Under the pieces are notes generated by a model. The model searched no databases and was not told the origin of the DNA. It saw only the letters and a list, made by a program, of their open reading frames with translations. A program made the translations under genes and the position numbers. Positions 1 through 8,471 of a stretch of 64,000 nt of DNA are shown piece after piece (position 1 is the first letter of the stretch; the number at the start of each line of letters is the position of its first letter). This stretch comes from Clostridium lentum (GTDB lineage: Bacteria; Bacillota; Clostridia; Clostridiales; Clostridiaceae), in the NCBI RefSeq assembly GCF_014287815.1, contig NZ_JACOOQ010000012.1:1-64000 (forward strand), written 5' to 3'.

Positions 1-81
1 AACACGAGGTTGATAGGTCAGAGGTGTAAGTGTGGTAACATATTTAGCTGACTGATACTAATAGGTCGAGGGCTTGACCAA
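1..81 (+). rRNA. 23S rRNA, 3' end (partial)
   Basis: The first ~80 bases match the conserved 3' end of bacterial 23S rRNA, including the terminal segment reading ACTGATACTAATAGGTCGAG. The rest of the gene lies outside the window. A 5S gene and two tRNAs follow on the same strand, the usual order of a clostridial rRNA operon. The exact 3' end is approximate. Confidence 0.93.
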
Positions 82-205
82 TAAAAATAGATTATCATTT
101 ATATGCAATTTTCAGAGAACAAGCTTCTTTGAAAAAGAAAACTCGCTCTGAAGAGTCGAGGAGTACAAGATTCTTAGCCAAATCGAAGATTTGGAGAATC
201 ATAGC

Positions 206-324
206 ATCTGGTGATGATGGCGTAGAGGAAACACTCCTTCCCATTCCGAACAGGAAAGTTAAGCTCTACAGCGTCGATGGTACTGCACGGGGAACTGTGT
301 GGAAGAGTAGAACGTTGCCAGGTT
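206..324 (+). rRNA. 5S rRNA
   Basis: The segment holds the conserved 5S core (CACTCCTTCCCATTCCGAAC) and the region GATGGTACTGCA. The ends ATCTGG and CCAGGT pair to form the terminal helix, giving about 119 nt, the normal length. An open frame of 67 codons runs across it but is a by-product of the RNA gene. Ends are good to a few bases. Confidence 0.93.
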
Positions 325-331
325 CCAACTA

Positions 332-408
332 GGATCTTTAGCTCAGTTGGTTAGAGCAACCGGCTCATAACCGGTAGGTCCGGGGTTCGAGTCCCTGAAG
401 GTCCACCA
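332..408 (+). tRNA. tRNA with CAT anticodon (tRNA-Met or tRNA-Ile2)
   Basis: A full cloverleaf is visible: acceptor GGATCTT pairs with AAGGTCC, the anticodon stem CCGG/CCGG encloses the loop CTCATAA, the T arm has GGTTCGAGTCC, and CCA is encoded. The CAT anticodon fits elongator Met or the lysidine-modified Ile tRNA. The overall sequence resembles the Bacillus tRNA-Ile2 as I remember it, but sequence alone does not settle this. It is cotranscribed with the rRNA operon. Confidence 0.9.
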
Positions 409-411
409 TAC

Positions 412-487
412 GGGGGTATAGCTCAGTTGGGAGAGCACCTGCCTTGCACGCAGGGGGTCAAGAGTTCGAATCTCTTTATCTCCACCA
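412..487 (+). tRNA. tRNA-Ala (TGC)
   Basis: The acceptor GGGGGTA pairs with TATCTCC (with G-T pairs). The anticodon loop CTTGCAC gives anticodon TGC, and the CCA end is encoded. It is the last gene of the rRNA/tRNA transcript and is followed directly by a terminator. Confidence 0.95.
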
Positions 488-488
488 T

Positions 489-519
489 AAAAGTTACGAT
501 TTATATCGTAACTTTTTTT
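489..519 (+). terminator. rho-independent terminator of the rRNA/tRNA operon
   Basis: The stem AAAGTTACGAT/ATCGTAACTTT with a four-base loop is followed by a run of T, immediately after tRNA-Ala. Confidence 0.9.
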
Positions 520-593
520 GTTATATAAATATTTATTTAGTAAATATTTAATGTTATTATTAAATTAAAAGCAAACATAAAGAGGAAATATAT

Positions 594-1097
594 ATGTTAT
601 ATAGAGTTAAACAATTTTTATGGGCAATAGGGTCTAACTTTAAGGAAATAGATTATAAATATGTAGATAAATTTTTAGACTCTAAAGAAAAAGAATTATT
701 TAATAAATTAAAACATAATGAGAAGCATCATAGTATAAGGGTATGTAAAGATGCAATAAATATATCAAAAGAAAAAAATATTAAAATAGATGATAAAATA
801 ATTGGGAAGATTTCATTACTTCATGATATAGGTAAAGGAGAACATAGTTTAAATATATTTGAAAAATCTATATTAGTTATTTTAAATAAGATAACTAATG
901 GAAAGTTACGAAGATTAGATAATATAAAAAATATAGATATCTATTATAATCATGGAGAAAAGGGAGCAACATTATTAAAAGAATATAATAAATATGATAA
1001 GGAATTTTTAGAAGCAATAGAATTTCATCATAATGATAAATTTTCTGGTAATAATAAATTGCTAGATATAATAAGAGAAAGTGATAATAAGAACTAG
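594..1097 (+). CDS. HD-domain phosphohydrolase
   Basis: This 167-residue protein carries an HD metal-dependent phosphohydrolase fold. The visible metal ligands are His45/46, the LLHDIGKG motif (His77-Asp78), His120 in NHGEKG and the His145-His146 pair in EFHH. HD proteins of this size usually hydrolyse nucleotides or other phosphoesters; the substrate here cannot be read from sequence. AGAGGA lies 7 bases before the ATG. It is the first gene after the rRNA operon and runs 15 bases ahead of niaR, so the two are probably cotranscribed. There is no signal peptide or membrane segment. Confidence 0.8.
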   Translation: MLYRVKQFLWAIGSNFKEIDYKYVDKFLDSKEKELFNKLKHNEKHHSIRVCKDAINISKEKNIKIDDKIIGKISLLHDIGKGEHSLNIFEKSILVILNKITNGKLRRLDNIKNIDIYYNHGEKGATLLKEYNKYDKEFLEAIEFHHNDKFSGNNKLLDIIRESDNKN

Positions 1098-1112
1098 TTT
1101 TGAGGTGGAGCA

Positions 1113-1622
1113 ATGACAGCTAACGAAAGAAGAGAGGAAATAATAAGGAATCTAGTTAAAGAAAAGAAAGCTATAAAAGGCTCTGAATTAGCAATATATT
1201 TTAATGTTACGAGGCAAGTAATAGTAAAAGATATAGCAATCTTAAGGGCAGCAGGTAAAAATATTATAGCAACGCCTGATGGATATATGATAAATGATAA
1301 TTTAGATAATAGAATAAAGTCAGTTATAGCAGTAAATCATACTGAAGATGAAATGGAAAATGAATTAGAGATAATTGTAAAGTATGGTGGAATAATAGAA
1401 GATGTAATTGTTGAACATCCTTTATATGGAGAAATAAGAGGTATATTAAAAATAAAGAATCTTAATGATTTAAATAAATTTACAGGCTATTTTGAAAAAA
1501 TAGATGCAAAACCACTATCAGCATTAACTAATGGAGTTCACCTTCATACCATATCAGCAGATTCAGAAGAAAATATGGAACTTATAAAGAGTGAATTAAG
1601 TGAAAAGGGATTTATTTTATAG
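1113..1622 (+). CDS. niaR: transcription repressor NiaR (HTH plus 3H domain)
   Basis: This 169-residue protein has an N-terminal winged helix-turn-helix (about residues 1-60) and a C-terminal 3H domain. The 3H metal-site residues are visible: His76, a nearby Glu (79-84), His143 and His145 in GVHLHT. NiaR proteins repress niacin uptake and NAD synthesis genes in Firmicutes when nicotinate is present. AGGTGG before the ATG is the ribosome site. It lies between the HD protein and an FAD oxidoreductase in one apparent transcript; no obvious NAD gene is adjacent, so its targets are probably elsewhere. The family assignment is firm. Confidence 0.88.
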   Translation: MTANERREEIIRNLVKEKKAIKGSELAIYFNVTRQVIVKDIAILRAAGKNIIATPDGYMINDNLDNRIKSVIAVNHTEDEMENELEIIVKYGGIIEDVIVEHPLYGEIRGILKIKNLNDLNKFTGYFEKIDAKPLSALTNGVHLHTISADSEENMELIKSELSEKGFIL

Positions 1623-1640
1623 AATAGGGGAAATTAAAAT

Positions 1641-3053
1641 ATGGATTATGATGTTTTAGTATTAGGAGGAGGAATCATAGGTTGTGCTGCAGCATATGAA
1701 TTATCCAAATATAATTTAAATATAGCAGTAATAGAAAAGGAATATGATATAGCAGATGATATATCTTTTGTTAATACTGCTATAGTTTATGATGGATCAG
1801 AGACATCTAATAATGTTATGTCAGGCCTAGAGTATATTGGAAACACTTTATTAGAGAATTTATGTAGTAGATTTAATGTTCCTTTTAAAAGAATTGGAGC
1901 ATTGAGAGTAGTAAATGATGATAATGGCGTACTTAAGCTAAAAGAAATGTATGATAGAGCTGTTAAGAGAGGTATTGATGATATATGCCTAATTAATGGT
2001 GATGAAGTTAAAAAGATAGAGCCTAATATAAATACTGATATAAAAAAAGGACTATACTCAAAAAATGTTGCAATTGTAGCACCATATGATTTGGCTATTG
2101 CTTATGCAGAAGTAGCATCAGAAAATGGTGTTAACTTTAGATTAGAAGAAGAAGTTTTAAATATAGAAAAAATAAATAAGGGATTTAGAGTAGCTACCAA
2201 TAGAAATAAATTCACTTGTAAAGTAGTTATAAATACTATTGCAGATGAAATATATATAAATGAAAAAGGTGTTGTCAAAGAAAAGATTTCTGAAGCGGAA
2301 GAAGATAGCTTTAAGAATATGTCATATATATTAGTTGATGATAAATATAAAAATAAATTAAATAATGTTGTAACACAGACCTTTGATAAGGATACTTTTG
2401 TTGTTTCTACACCAGTTATTAATGGAGGTTCTTTAATTGGTGTAAAAAGTAGTGAAAAAACTAGTTTAGAAGATAATCTAAGCTATGTTGGAGTAATGCT
2501 GAAGGACTTAAATAAGAGTATTATAAATAATTTATTTAGAGAGAGCTATGATAAGGATTCAATAGTTGTAGATGATAGTGAGATAGATAAAGGATATATA
2601 AGTATAATAGGAACTCATTATGGTAAGATAACATTAGCACCAGCTTTAGCAAAGATGATATGTGATACTCTTACTAATAATTTAAATTGTACATTAAAGA
2701 AAAATTTCATTGATAAAAGAAGAGATTTTTATAGATTAAGACAAATGAATAGAGAAGAATTAAATGAAGCTATTAAGGTTGATGGAAGATATGGAAAGAT
2801 AATATGCAACTGCAACAATGTAAGTGAAGGTGAAATTGTGGATTGTATCAGAAGACCTTTGGGTGCTAGAACTGTAAAAGGTGTAAAAAGAAGAACTGGT
2901 GCAGGTTTTGGTAATTGTCATGGTTCATATTGCAATGAAAAGATAATAAGCATATTAGCAAGAGAATTAGATAAAAAGATAACTGATATAGTAGATGATT
3001 CAAAAAATTCAAAAATAATATATAGTAGAATAAAAGAGTTTAAAGATATATAG
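1641..3053 (+). CDS. FAD-dependent oxidoreductase with C-terminal [2Fe-2S] (BFD-like) domain
   Basis: The protein of 470 residues begins with a dinucleotide-binding motif (VLVLGGGIIGCAAAYEL, about residues 5-21), followed by a DAO/GlpA-type flavin oxidoreductase body. The C-terminus carries a BFD-like iron-sulfur segment with Cys in ICNCNN, VDC and GNCHGSYC (about residues 388-430). Relatives are annotated as glycerol-3-phosphate dehydrogenase GlpA or L-2-hydroxyglutarate oxidase LhgO, so the substrate is uncertain. The next gene is a DUF1667 protein, the usual companion of such enzymes, but the second oxidoreductase often found between them is absent here. The start ATG follows AGGGGA. Confidence 0.82.
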   Translation: MDYDVLVLGGGIIGCAAAYELSKYNLNIAVIEKEYDIADDISFVNTAIVYDGSETSNNVMSGLEYIGNTLLENLCSRFNVPFKRIGALRVVNDDNGVLKLKEMYDRAVKRGIDDICLINGDEVKKIEPNINTDIKKGLYSKNVAIVAPYDLAIAYAEVASENGVNFRLEEEVLNIEKINKGFRVATNRNKFTCKVVINTIADEIYINEKGVVKEKISEAEEDSFKNMSYILVDDKYKNKLNNVVTQTFDKDTFVVSTPVINGGSLIGVKSSEKTSLEDNLSYVGVMLKDLNKSIINNLFRESYDKDSIVVDDSEIDKGYISIIGTHYGKITLAPALAKMICDTLTNNLNCTLKKNFIDKRRDFYRLRQMNREELNEAIKVDGRYGKIICNCNNVSEGEIVDCIRRPLGARTVKGVKRRTGAGFGNCHGSYCNEKIISILARELDKKITDIVDDSKNSKIIYSRIKEFKDI

Positions 3054-3064
3054 AAGGGGAAAGT

Positions 3065-3298
3065 ATGGATAATAAAGAGATATTCACTTCAGTAGTCAGA
3101 GTAAAAGGTAGTGAAAGATATAAGGTTATTCCGGTGAAAAGTAGTGCAGAAGTAGAAAAAAGCAAATGGATACAGTTATCAAAAGTCATCAGTAGGCTTT
3201 ATGTAAGTGTTCCTATTAAAAAGGGAAGTATAATATGTAAAAATATATTGAATACAGGCTTAGATATAATTTGTACAAAAGATATTTTATCAAAATAA
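3065..3298 (+). CDS. DUF1667 domain protein, N-terminally shortened
   Basis: The 77 residues align with the C-terminal half of DUF1667 proteins (a run like VVRVKGSERYKVIPVKSS and the end LNTGLDIICTKDI). Full-length members are about 115-120 residues and start with a Cys-rich segment of the CxxCPxGC kind; that half is missing here. The start is supported by AAGGGGA 6 bases upstream and no in-frame upstream coding continues it, so it is a genuinely short gene rather than a wrong start. It lies 11 bases after the FAD oxidoreductase, with which it probably works. Confidence 0.72.
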   Translation: MDNKEIFTSVVRVKGSERYKVIPVKSSAEVEKSKWIQLSKVISRLYVSVPIKKGSIICKNILNTGLDIICTKDILSK

Positions 3299-3318
3299 AG
3301 TTAATATATGGAAATATA

Positions 3319-3348
3319 TTGACAGAACATATATTATTATAATATATT
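3319..3348 (+). promoter_or_regulatory. candidate promoter of serS
   Basis: TTGACA (3319-3324) is followed after 18 bases by TATATT (3343-3348). The region is so AT-rich that other -10 choices exist. It sits just upstream of the T-box leader. Confidence 0.55.
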
Positions 3349-3394
3349 AAAGATAATAATATATTAAATTAAACCGTTGAAAAGGCTAGTAATA

Positions 3395-3590
3395 AAATAA
3401 GTAATTTCAGAGAGTTAGTGGTTGGTGAGAACTAATATGATTATTTTATGAATCCACCTTGGAGGGACTGTGATGAGCAGTACGGCATTGTCGTTAAAAT
3501 ATATGAGTGGATAATAAGTTACTTATTATCAATTAGGGTGGTAACACGGAGTCTTTCGTCCCTTTATAGGGAGTAGAAGGCTCTTTTTTT
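3395..3590 (+). promoter_or_regulatory. T-box leader, serine-specific, upstream of serS
   Basis: Stem I is marked by AGAGAGTTAGTGGTTGGTGAG and the GAATCCACCTTGGAG segment, in which TCC (3453-3455) is the likely serine specifier codon. The conserved T-box sequence AGGGTGGTAACACGG occurs at 3535-3549. The competing terminator (3549-3590) has the stem GAGTCTT/AAGGCTC plus TCCCT/AGGGA followed by seven T. Uncharged tRNA-Ser should stabilise the antiterminator and allow serS expression. Confidence 0.92.
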
Positions 3591-3623
3591 ATTAAAAAAT
3601 TTATTATAAATATGGAGGATATT

Positions 3624-4901
3624 ATGCTAGATTTAAAATTTGTAAGAGAAAATCCAGAGATAGTTAAAGAAAACATTAAAAATAAGTTTCAAGATCAAAA
3701 GCTTCCTTTAGTTGATGAAGTAATCGCATTAGATGTTGAAAATAGAAAAGCACAACAAGAAGCTGATGCTTTAAGATCAAACAGAAAGACACTTTCAAAA
3801 CAAATTGGAGCATTAATGGCTCAAGGAAAAAGAGAAGAGGCTGAAGAATTAAAGAATAAAGTTAATGCTCAAGCTACTGCTCTTGCAGAATTAGAAATTA
3901 AAGAAACTGAACTTCAAGAAAAAATAAGAAAAATTATGTTAGTTCTTCCTAACATCATAGATCCAAGTGTTCCAATAGGAAAAGATGATAGTGAAAATGT
4001 AGAAGTTGAAAAGTTTGGTGAACCAGTAGTTCCAGAATTTGAAATACCTTATCACACAGAAATAATGGAAAAATTAAATGGTATAGATTTAGATAGTGCT
4101 AGAAAAGTAGCTGGTAATGGATTTTATTATTTAATGGGAGATATTGCTAGATTACAATCAGGAATACTTTCTTATGCAAGAGATTTCATGATTGATAGAG
4201 GATTTACATATTGTATACCTCCATTTATGATTCGTAGCGAAGTTGTTACAGGTGTTATGAGCTTTGCTGAAATGGAATCAATGATGTATAAAATAGAAGG
4301 TGAAGATTTATATTTAATAGGAACTAGTGAACATTCTATGATTGGTAAGTTCATTGATACTATAATAAAAGAAGAAAATCTTCCTCAAACTTTAACTAGT
4401 TATTCACCATGTTTCAGAAAAGAAAAGGGTGCTCATGGAATTGAAGAAAGAGGAGTTTATAGAATTCATCAATTTGAAAAACAAGAAATGATAGTTGTTT
4501 GTAAGCCAGAAGAAAGTAAAGAATGGTTTGATAAGTTATGGAAGAATACAGTAGATTTATTCCGTTCATTAGATATCCCAGTTAGAACATTAGAATGTTG
4601 TTCAGGAGATTTAGCAGATCTTAAGGTTAAATCTATAGACGTAGAAGCATGGTCTCCAAGACAAAAGAAATACTTTGAAGTTGGAAGTTGTTCTAATTTA
4701 GGTGATGCACAAGCTAGAAGATTGAAGATTCGTGTAAATGGAGAAAAAGGAAAGTACTTTGCACATACTTTAAATAACACAGTTGTTGCTCCACCAAGAA
4801 TGTTAATTTCATTTTTAGAAAATAACTTAAATGAAGATGGATCAATAAATATTCCAGAAGCATTAAGACCTTACATGGGTGGAAAAGAAGTAATAAGATA
4901 A
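3624..4901 (+). CDS. serS: seryl-tRNA synthetase
   Basis: The protein has 425 residues, the normal SerRS length. It shows the N-terminal coiled-coil tRNA-binding arm (about 1-110) and the class II catalytic core with motif 2 (FRKEKGAHGIEERGVYRIHQ) and motif 3 (NNTVVAPPRMLISFLEN). I start it at the ATG at 3624 because GGAGG (3614-3618) lies 5 bases upstream; a longer reading from 3612 would place this ribosome site inside the gene. It is controlled by the serine T-box directly upstream and is transcribed alone, ending before a large hairpin. Confidence 0.97.
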   Translation: MLDLKFVRENPEIVKENIKNKFQDQKLPLVDEVIALDVENRKAQQEADALRSNRKTLSKQIGALMAQGKREEAEELKNKVNAQATALAELEIKETELQEKIRKIMLVLPNIIDPSVPIGKDDSENVEVEKFGEPVVPEFEIPYHTEIMEKLNGIDLDSARKVAGNGFYYLMGDIARLQSGILSYARDFMIDRGFTYCIPPFMIRSEVVTGVMSFAEMESMMYKIEGEDLYLIGTSEHSMIGKFIDTIIKEENLPQTLTSYSPCFRKEKGAHGIEERGVYRIHQFEKQEMIVVCKPEESKEWFDKLWKNTVDLFRSLDIPVRTLECCSGDLADLKVKSIDVEAWSPRQKKYFEVGSCSNLGDAQARRLKIRVNGEKGKYFAHTLNNTVVAPPRMLISFLENNLNEDGSINIPEALRPYMGGKEVIR

Positions 4902-4916
4902 TAAAAGTAATATAAA

Positions 4917-5021
4917 GAGGGATGTAGCATTAAGAATAAATACTACAATATATTGTTTAATTTTTATTTTTTAAAACAATATATTGTGTATAAAAGCTTT
5001 AGTGCGACAGCCCCCTTTTTT
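4917..5021 (+). terminator. large nested hairpin acting as serS terminator
   Basis: An outer imperfect stem pairs 4917-4934 (GGGATGTAGCATTAAG) with 4997-5015 (CTTTAGTGCGACAGCCCCC) and is followed by six T. Inside it a second inverted repeat, ACAATATATTGTTT/AAAACAATATATTGT, makes the element about 105 bases long, much larger than an ordinary terminator. Confidence 0.65.
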
Positions 5022-5102
5022 ATGCATAAAAGAAATTAAAGTTAGTTATACCAGTGGATTTTATATTTAATAAAATAGAAATTAAGTATCATACAATAAA
5101 TA

Positions 5103-5130
5103 TTGACAAATTTTAGAAATATGATAGATT
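5103..5130 (+). promoter_or_regulatory. candidate promoter of the pantothenate operon
   Basis: TTGACA (5103-5108) and TAGATT (5125-5130) are separated by 16 bases. A start of transcription about 7 bases further would fall at the hairpin described at 5136-5162. Between 4902 and 5256 there is no gene, only the serS hairpin, this promoter and the leader. Confidence 0.5.
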
Positions 5131-5135
5131 TAATA

Positions 5136-5162
5136 CGGGTGGTATTTTAATTAAACCGCACC
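5136..5162 (+). promoter_or_regulatory. hairpin at the start of the pantothenate leader (possible pan-type RNA)
   Basis: GGTG-GT at 5139-5144 can pair with AC and CACC at 5155-5162, leaving a CG bulge and an A/T-rich loop. It would lie at the very 5' end of the transcript predicted from the upstream promoter. A structured RNA named the pan motif has been described in front of panB-type genes in Firmicutes; whether this is a member needs a covariance-model comparison. Confidence 0.3.
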
Positions 5163-5256
5163 TTATATATTTGAAAATTTAAAGATTAAAAGAAATAGCT
5201 CATATCAATTTTGAATGAGACTAATTACTATCATGCTCTTTTAGGGGGTGATAATT

Positions 5257-6099
5257 ATGAAATTTGGATTTATTGGAGCAGGAAAGGTTGGCTTTTCCTT
5301 AGGAAAATATCTAAAAGAAAATAATATAGACTTAAATGGGTACTATAGTAAGAGCAAGCATTCAGCTAAAGAAGCTGCAATCTTTACAGGTACCAAAAAA
5401 TATGACAACTTAGAAATGTTAATTGAAGATAGTGATGCTATATTTATTACAACACCTGATAGTGAAATACAAGGAGTTTGGAATAAAATTAATAGGTTAT
5501 CAATCAAAGATAAATTGATATGTCATTGTAGTGGCTCTATTTCTTCAGAAATCTTTTCAAATATAAATAATCATGGTGCCTATGGTTATTCTATTCACCC
5601 AATGTTTGCTATTTCAGACAAATATAATTCTTACAAAAATTTATCTCAAGCATTTATTACAATTGAAGGACACAATAAACATATTGAATATTTTAAGCAT
5701 CTTTTTTCTAGTTTAGGAAATGATGTAGCGATTATTTCAAAGGAAAATAAATCACTTTATCATGCTGCATCAGTAACAGTTAGCAATCTTATATTAGGGT
5801 TAATTAACAATGCACTTAATTATCTTGAAGATTGTGGATTTACAAAAGAAACAGCTATGAAAGCACTTTATCCATTAATAGAATTTAATTTAAAGAACAT
5901 TAAGGAGAAAGGGGTTATTGATAGCTTAACAGGACCAGTAGAAAGAGGTGATTTAGTTACTGTTATTAATCATTTAAATGTTTTGAGAGAAGAGGATAAG
6001 GAATTATATAGATTATTATCAAGAAATATATTAAAAATAGCAAAAGTAAAAAACTTAAATAGGGATTATAAAAATTTAGAAGAATATTTGGGAGAATGA
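5257..6099 (+). CDS. Rossmann-like/DUF2520 protein, candidate PanG-type ketopantoate reductase
   Basis: The 280-residue protein starts with a nucleotide-binding motif ([18 protein letters not shown]) and continues as the Rossmann plus DUF2520 architecture, related to 6-phosphogluconate-type dehydrogenases. It heads an operon with panB, panC and panD, and its stop overlaps the region where panB begins. No panE is present, and an alternative ketopantoate reductase (PanG) is known from Francisella with relatives in clostridia, so reduction of ketopantoate to pantoate is the likely role. I use the ATG at 5257, with AGGGGG 8 bases upstream, over the GTG at 5248 inside that ribosome site. Confidence 0.78.
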   Translation: MKFGFIGAGKVGFSLGKYLKENNIDLNGYYSKSKHSAKEAAIFTGTKKYDNLEMLIEDSDAIFITTPDSEIQGVWNKINRLSIKDKLICHCSGSISSEIFSNINNHGAYGYSIHPMFAISDKYNSYKNLSQAFITIEGHNKHIEYFKHLFSSLGNDVAIISKENKSLYHAASVTVSNLILGLINNALNYLEDCGFTKETAMKALYPLIEFNLKNIKEKGVIDSLTGPVERGDLVTVINHLNVLREEDKELYRLLSRNILKIAKVKNLNRDYKNLEEYLGE

Positions 6100-6101
6100 T
6101 T

Positions 6102-6929
6102 ATGAAAAATACAGTAGTTACTTTTAAAGAAGCTAAACAAAAAAATGAGAAACTTTCTATGCTTACGGCATATGATTATTCAACAGCAAAAATAATTGAT
6201 GAAGCAGAGATAAATGGAATTTTAGTAGGGGATTCTTTAGGAATGGTTTGTTTAGGGTATGAAGATACCTTATCAGTTACAATGGAAGATATGATACATC
6301 ATACTAGTGCAGTAACTAGAGGTGCTAAAAATACTTTAGTGATTGCAGATATGCCTTTTATGTCTTATCAGACATGCGTTTATGATGCTGTAGTTAATGC
6401 AGGAAGACTAATTAAAGAAGGACGAGCACAAGCAGTTAAATTAGAAGGTGGAATTGAAGTTTGTGACAAAATAGAAGCAATAGTAAAAGCATCAATACCT
6501 GTTATGGGGCATATTGGATTAACGCCACAATCAGTTAATGCATTTGGTGGATTTAAAGTTCAAGGAAAGGATGAAGAAGCAGCTAAAAAACTTATTGAGG
6601 AAGCTTTAGCAATAGAAAAGGCAGGAGCTTTTGCAGTTGTATTAGAATGTGTTCCAGCTAAATTAGCAGCAATAATAAGTGAAAAATTATCCATTCCAAC
6701 AATAGGAATAGGAGCAGGAGTAAATTGTGATGGTCAAATCCTTGTTTATCAAGATATGTTAGGATTATTTAGCGATTTTACACCTAAGTTTGTTAAAAAA
6801 TATGAAAATTTAGGTGAAAAAATGAATATAGCATTTAGAAAATATATTGAAGAGGTTAAAGATGGAGTTTTTCCAGCAGAAGAACATTCTTTTAAAATAA
6901 GTGATGAAGTAATTGAAAAGTTATATTAA
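6102..6929 (+). CDS. panB: 3-methyl-2-oxobutanoate hydroxymethyltransferase
   Basis: PanB transfers a hydroxymethyl group from methylenetetrahydrofolate to ketoisovalerate, the first committed step to pantothenate. The protein shows the family motifs [12 protein letters not shown], the metal site [16 protein letters not shown] and [15 protein letters not shown]. It has 275 residues from the ATG at 6102, which lies 7 bases after GGAG (6091-6094). An in-frame ATG at 6096 overlaps the stop of the preceding gene and is closer than ideal. The four genes of this operon are tightly spaced (14-17 bases), so they are surely cotranscribed. Confidence 0.96.
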   Translation: MKNTVVTFKEAKQKNEKLSMLTAYDYSTAKIIDEAEINGILVGDSLGMVCLGYEDTLSVTMEDMIHHTSAVTRGAKNTLVIADMPFMSYQTCVYDAVVNAGRLIKEGRAQAVKLEGGIEVCDKIEAIVKASIPVMGHIGLTPQSVNAFGGFKVQGKDEEAAKKLIEEALAIEKAGAFAVVLECVPAKLAAIISEKLSIPTIGIGAGVNCDGQILVYQDMLGLFSDFTPKFVKKYENLGEKMNIAFRKYIEEVKDGVFPAEEHSFKISDEVIEKLY

Positions 6930-6943
6930 AAGGGGAAGAAAAA

Positions 6944-7789
6944 ATGAGAATTGTAGGAAAAATAAATGATGTAAGAAACCAAGTAAAGGAATGGAAGAAG
7001 CAAGGGTTAACAGTGGGCTTTGTTCCAACTATGGGATATTTACATGAAGGTCATGAAAGCCTTATAAAAAGGGCTTATGAAGAAAATGATAAAGTAGTTG
7101 TAAGTATATTTGTAAATCCTATGCAATTTGGACCAAAAGAAGATTTAGCAAGCTATCCAAGGGATTTAAAAAGAGATAGTGAAGTATGTGAAAAGGCTGG
7201 TGCTGATCTTATATTCCATCCTGAAAATGAGGAAATGTATTTTAATGATTTTTCTACATTTGTAGATATGAATGGATTAACAAAAGGGTTATGTGGTAAA
7301 AGCAGGCCTATACATTTTAGGGGAGTATGTACTGTTGTAACTAAGTTATTTAATATAGTTGCTTCAGATAGAGCATATTTTGGAGAAAAGGATGCACAAC
7401 AATTAGCTGTAATTAAAAGGATGGTTAGAGATTTAAATATTGATATTGAAATAATAGGATGTCCTATTATAAGGGAAGAGGATGGTCTAGCTAAAAGTTC
7501 AAGAAATACTTATTTATCATTAGAGGAAAGAAAAGCAGCTACTATTTTAAATAAGTCATTAAAGTTAGCTAAGGAAAAAATTCAAAGTGGGGAAAGAAAT
7601 GCAGTTAATATAATTGAAGTTATAGAAAATAATATTAAATCTGAAAAATTAGCTAAAATTGATTATATAGAAATAGTAGACAGTAATTCATTAGAAGAAG
7701 TTAAAGAAATAAGCAAATCTATATTAGTTGCAATAGCAGTATTTATAGGTAAAACAAGATTAATAGATAATTTCACATATGAATTATAG
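6944..7789 (+). CDS. panC: pantothenate synthetase (pantoate--beta-alanine ligase)
   Basis: PanC joins pantoate and beta-alanine using ATP. The 281 residues include the nucleotidyltransferase HIGH-type motif in [14 protein letters not shown] (about residues 29-42), the segment [12 protein letters not shown] and the KMSKS-like loop in [12 protein letters not shown]. It follows panB by 14 bases with AAGGGG before its ATG. Length and motifs are ordinary for the family. Confidence 0.97.
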   Translation: MRIVGKINDVRNQVKEWKKQGLTVGFVPTMGYLHEGHESLIKRAYEENDKVVVSIFVNPMQFGPKEDLASYPRDLKRDSEVCEKAGADLIFHPENEEMYFNDFSTFVDMNGLTKGLCGKSRPIHFRGVCTVVTKLFNIVASDRAYFGEKDAQQLAVIKRMVRDLNIDIEIIGCPIIREEDGLAKSSRNTYLSLEERKAATILNKSLKLAKEKIQSGERNAVNIIEVIENNIKSEKLAKIDYIEIVDSNSLEEVKEISKSILVAIAVFIGKTRLIDNFTYEL

Positions 7790-7806
7790 CAAGGGGAGAA
7801 AAAACA

Positions 7807-8193
7807 ATGAAAGTGAATATGTTAAAGGGTAAGATACACAGAGCAACAGTAGTACAAGCTGAATTAAACTACGTGGGAAGTATTACAGTTGATAAGGATT
7901 TATTAGATGCAGCTGGAATATATGAGTATGAAAAGGTGCATATTGTAGATATAGATAATGGGGCTAGATTTGAGACATACACTATAGCAGGTGAAAGAGG
8001 AACAGGAATGATTTGTTTAAATGGAGCAGCTGCAAGATGTGTACAAGTTGGAGATAAAATAATATTAATGGCTTATTGTGATTTAGATACAGAAGAGGTA
8101 AAGAATCATAAACCAAAGGTTGTCTTTGTAAATGAAGAAAATAAAATTAGTAGAATTACTAATTATGAAAAACATGGACAACTTTCTGAATAA
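7807..8193 (+). CDS. panD: aspartate 1-decarboxylase precursor
   Basis: PanD makes beta-alanine from aspartate and is a pyruvoyl enzyme that cleaves itself. The cleavage site is visible as Gly24-Ser25 in NYVGSITVD, exactly the position known in the family, so the Ser25 residue becomes the pyruvoyl group. The 128-residue length is normal, and [17 protein letters not shown] is the conserved substrate-binding region. The gene closes the pan operon and is followed by a strong terminator. Confidence 0.97.
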   Translation: MKVNMLKGKIHRATVVQAELNYVGSITVDKDLLDAAGIYEYEKVHIVDIDNGARFETYTIAGERGTGMICLNGAAARCVQVGDKIILMAYCDLDTEEVKNHKPKVVFVNEENKISRITNYEKHGQLSE

Positions 8194-8220
8194 TAAAATA
8201 TTAAAATATCTTTAGACAAT

Positions 8221-8267
8221 ATGATGAATTTAGAATAATGTTTTTATTCTAAATTCATCATTTTTTA
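8221..8267 (+). terminator. terminator of the pan operon
   Basis: An 18-base perfect stem (ATGATGAATTTAGAATAA with its complement) and a short loop are followed by six T. Confidence 0.9.
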
Positions 8268-8305
8268 TGTATAAAATTAATTAAAAAAATTTTTTTGAAA
8301 AAGTG

Positions 8306-8335
8306 TTGACATAATATATTACATGCTGATATAAT
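8306..8335 (+). promoter_or_regulatory. promoter of tRNA-Ser copy 1
   Basis: TTGACA (8306-8311) and TATAAT (8330-8335) are both perfect, with an 18-base spacer. The gene begins 15 bases after the -10 box. Confidence 0.85.
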
Positions 8336-8349
8336 AAAAAACGTTCCGA

Positions 8350-8440
8350 GGAGAGATGGTCGAGTTGGTTTAAGGCACCGGTCTTGAAAACCGGCGTGCG
8401 TGTGAGCGTACCGTGGGTTCGAATCCCACTCTCTCCGCCA
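8350..8440 (+). tRNA. tRNA-Ser (TGA), copy 1
   Basis: This 91-base class II tRNA has acceptor GGAGAGA/TCTCTCC, an anticodon loop CTTGAAA (anticodon TGA), a long variable arm and an encoded CCA. It is identical to the copy at 9822-9912. Confidence 0.96.
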
Positions 8441-8471
8441 AAGCAATTAACTGAAGTTAATTGCTTTTTTT
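8441..8471 (+). terminator. terminator after tRNA-Ser copy 1
   Basis: The stem AAGCAATTAAC/GTTAATTGCTT with loop TGAA is followed by seven T. Confidence 0.9.

Noticed and set aside
129..332. A 67-codon frame at the end of the rRNA operon
   Set aside because: It lies across the 5S rRNA gene and its spacer; the translation is a by-product of the RNA sequence.
8258..8446. Minus-strand frame overlapping tRNA-Ser copy 1 (and its twin at 9741-9944)
   Set aside because: The shared residues are simply the antisense reading of the two identical tRNA genes, a well-known false protein.
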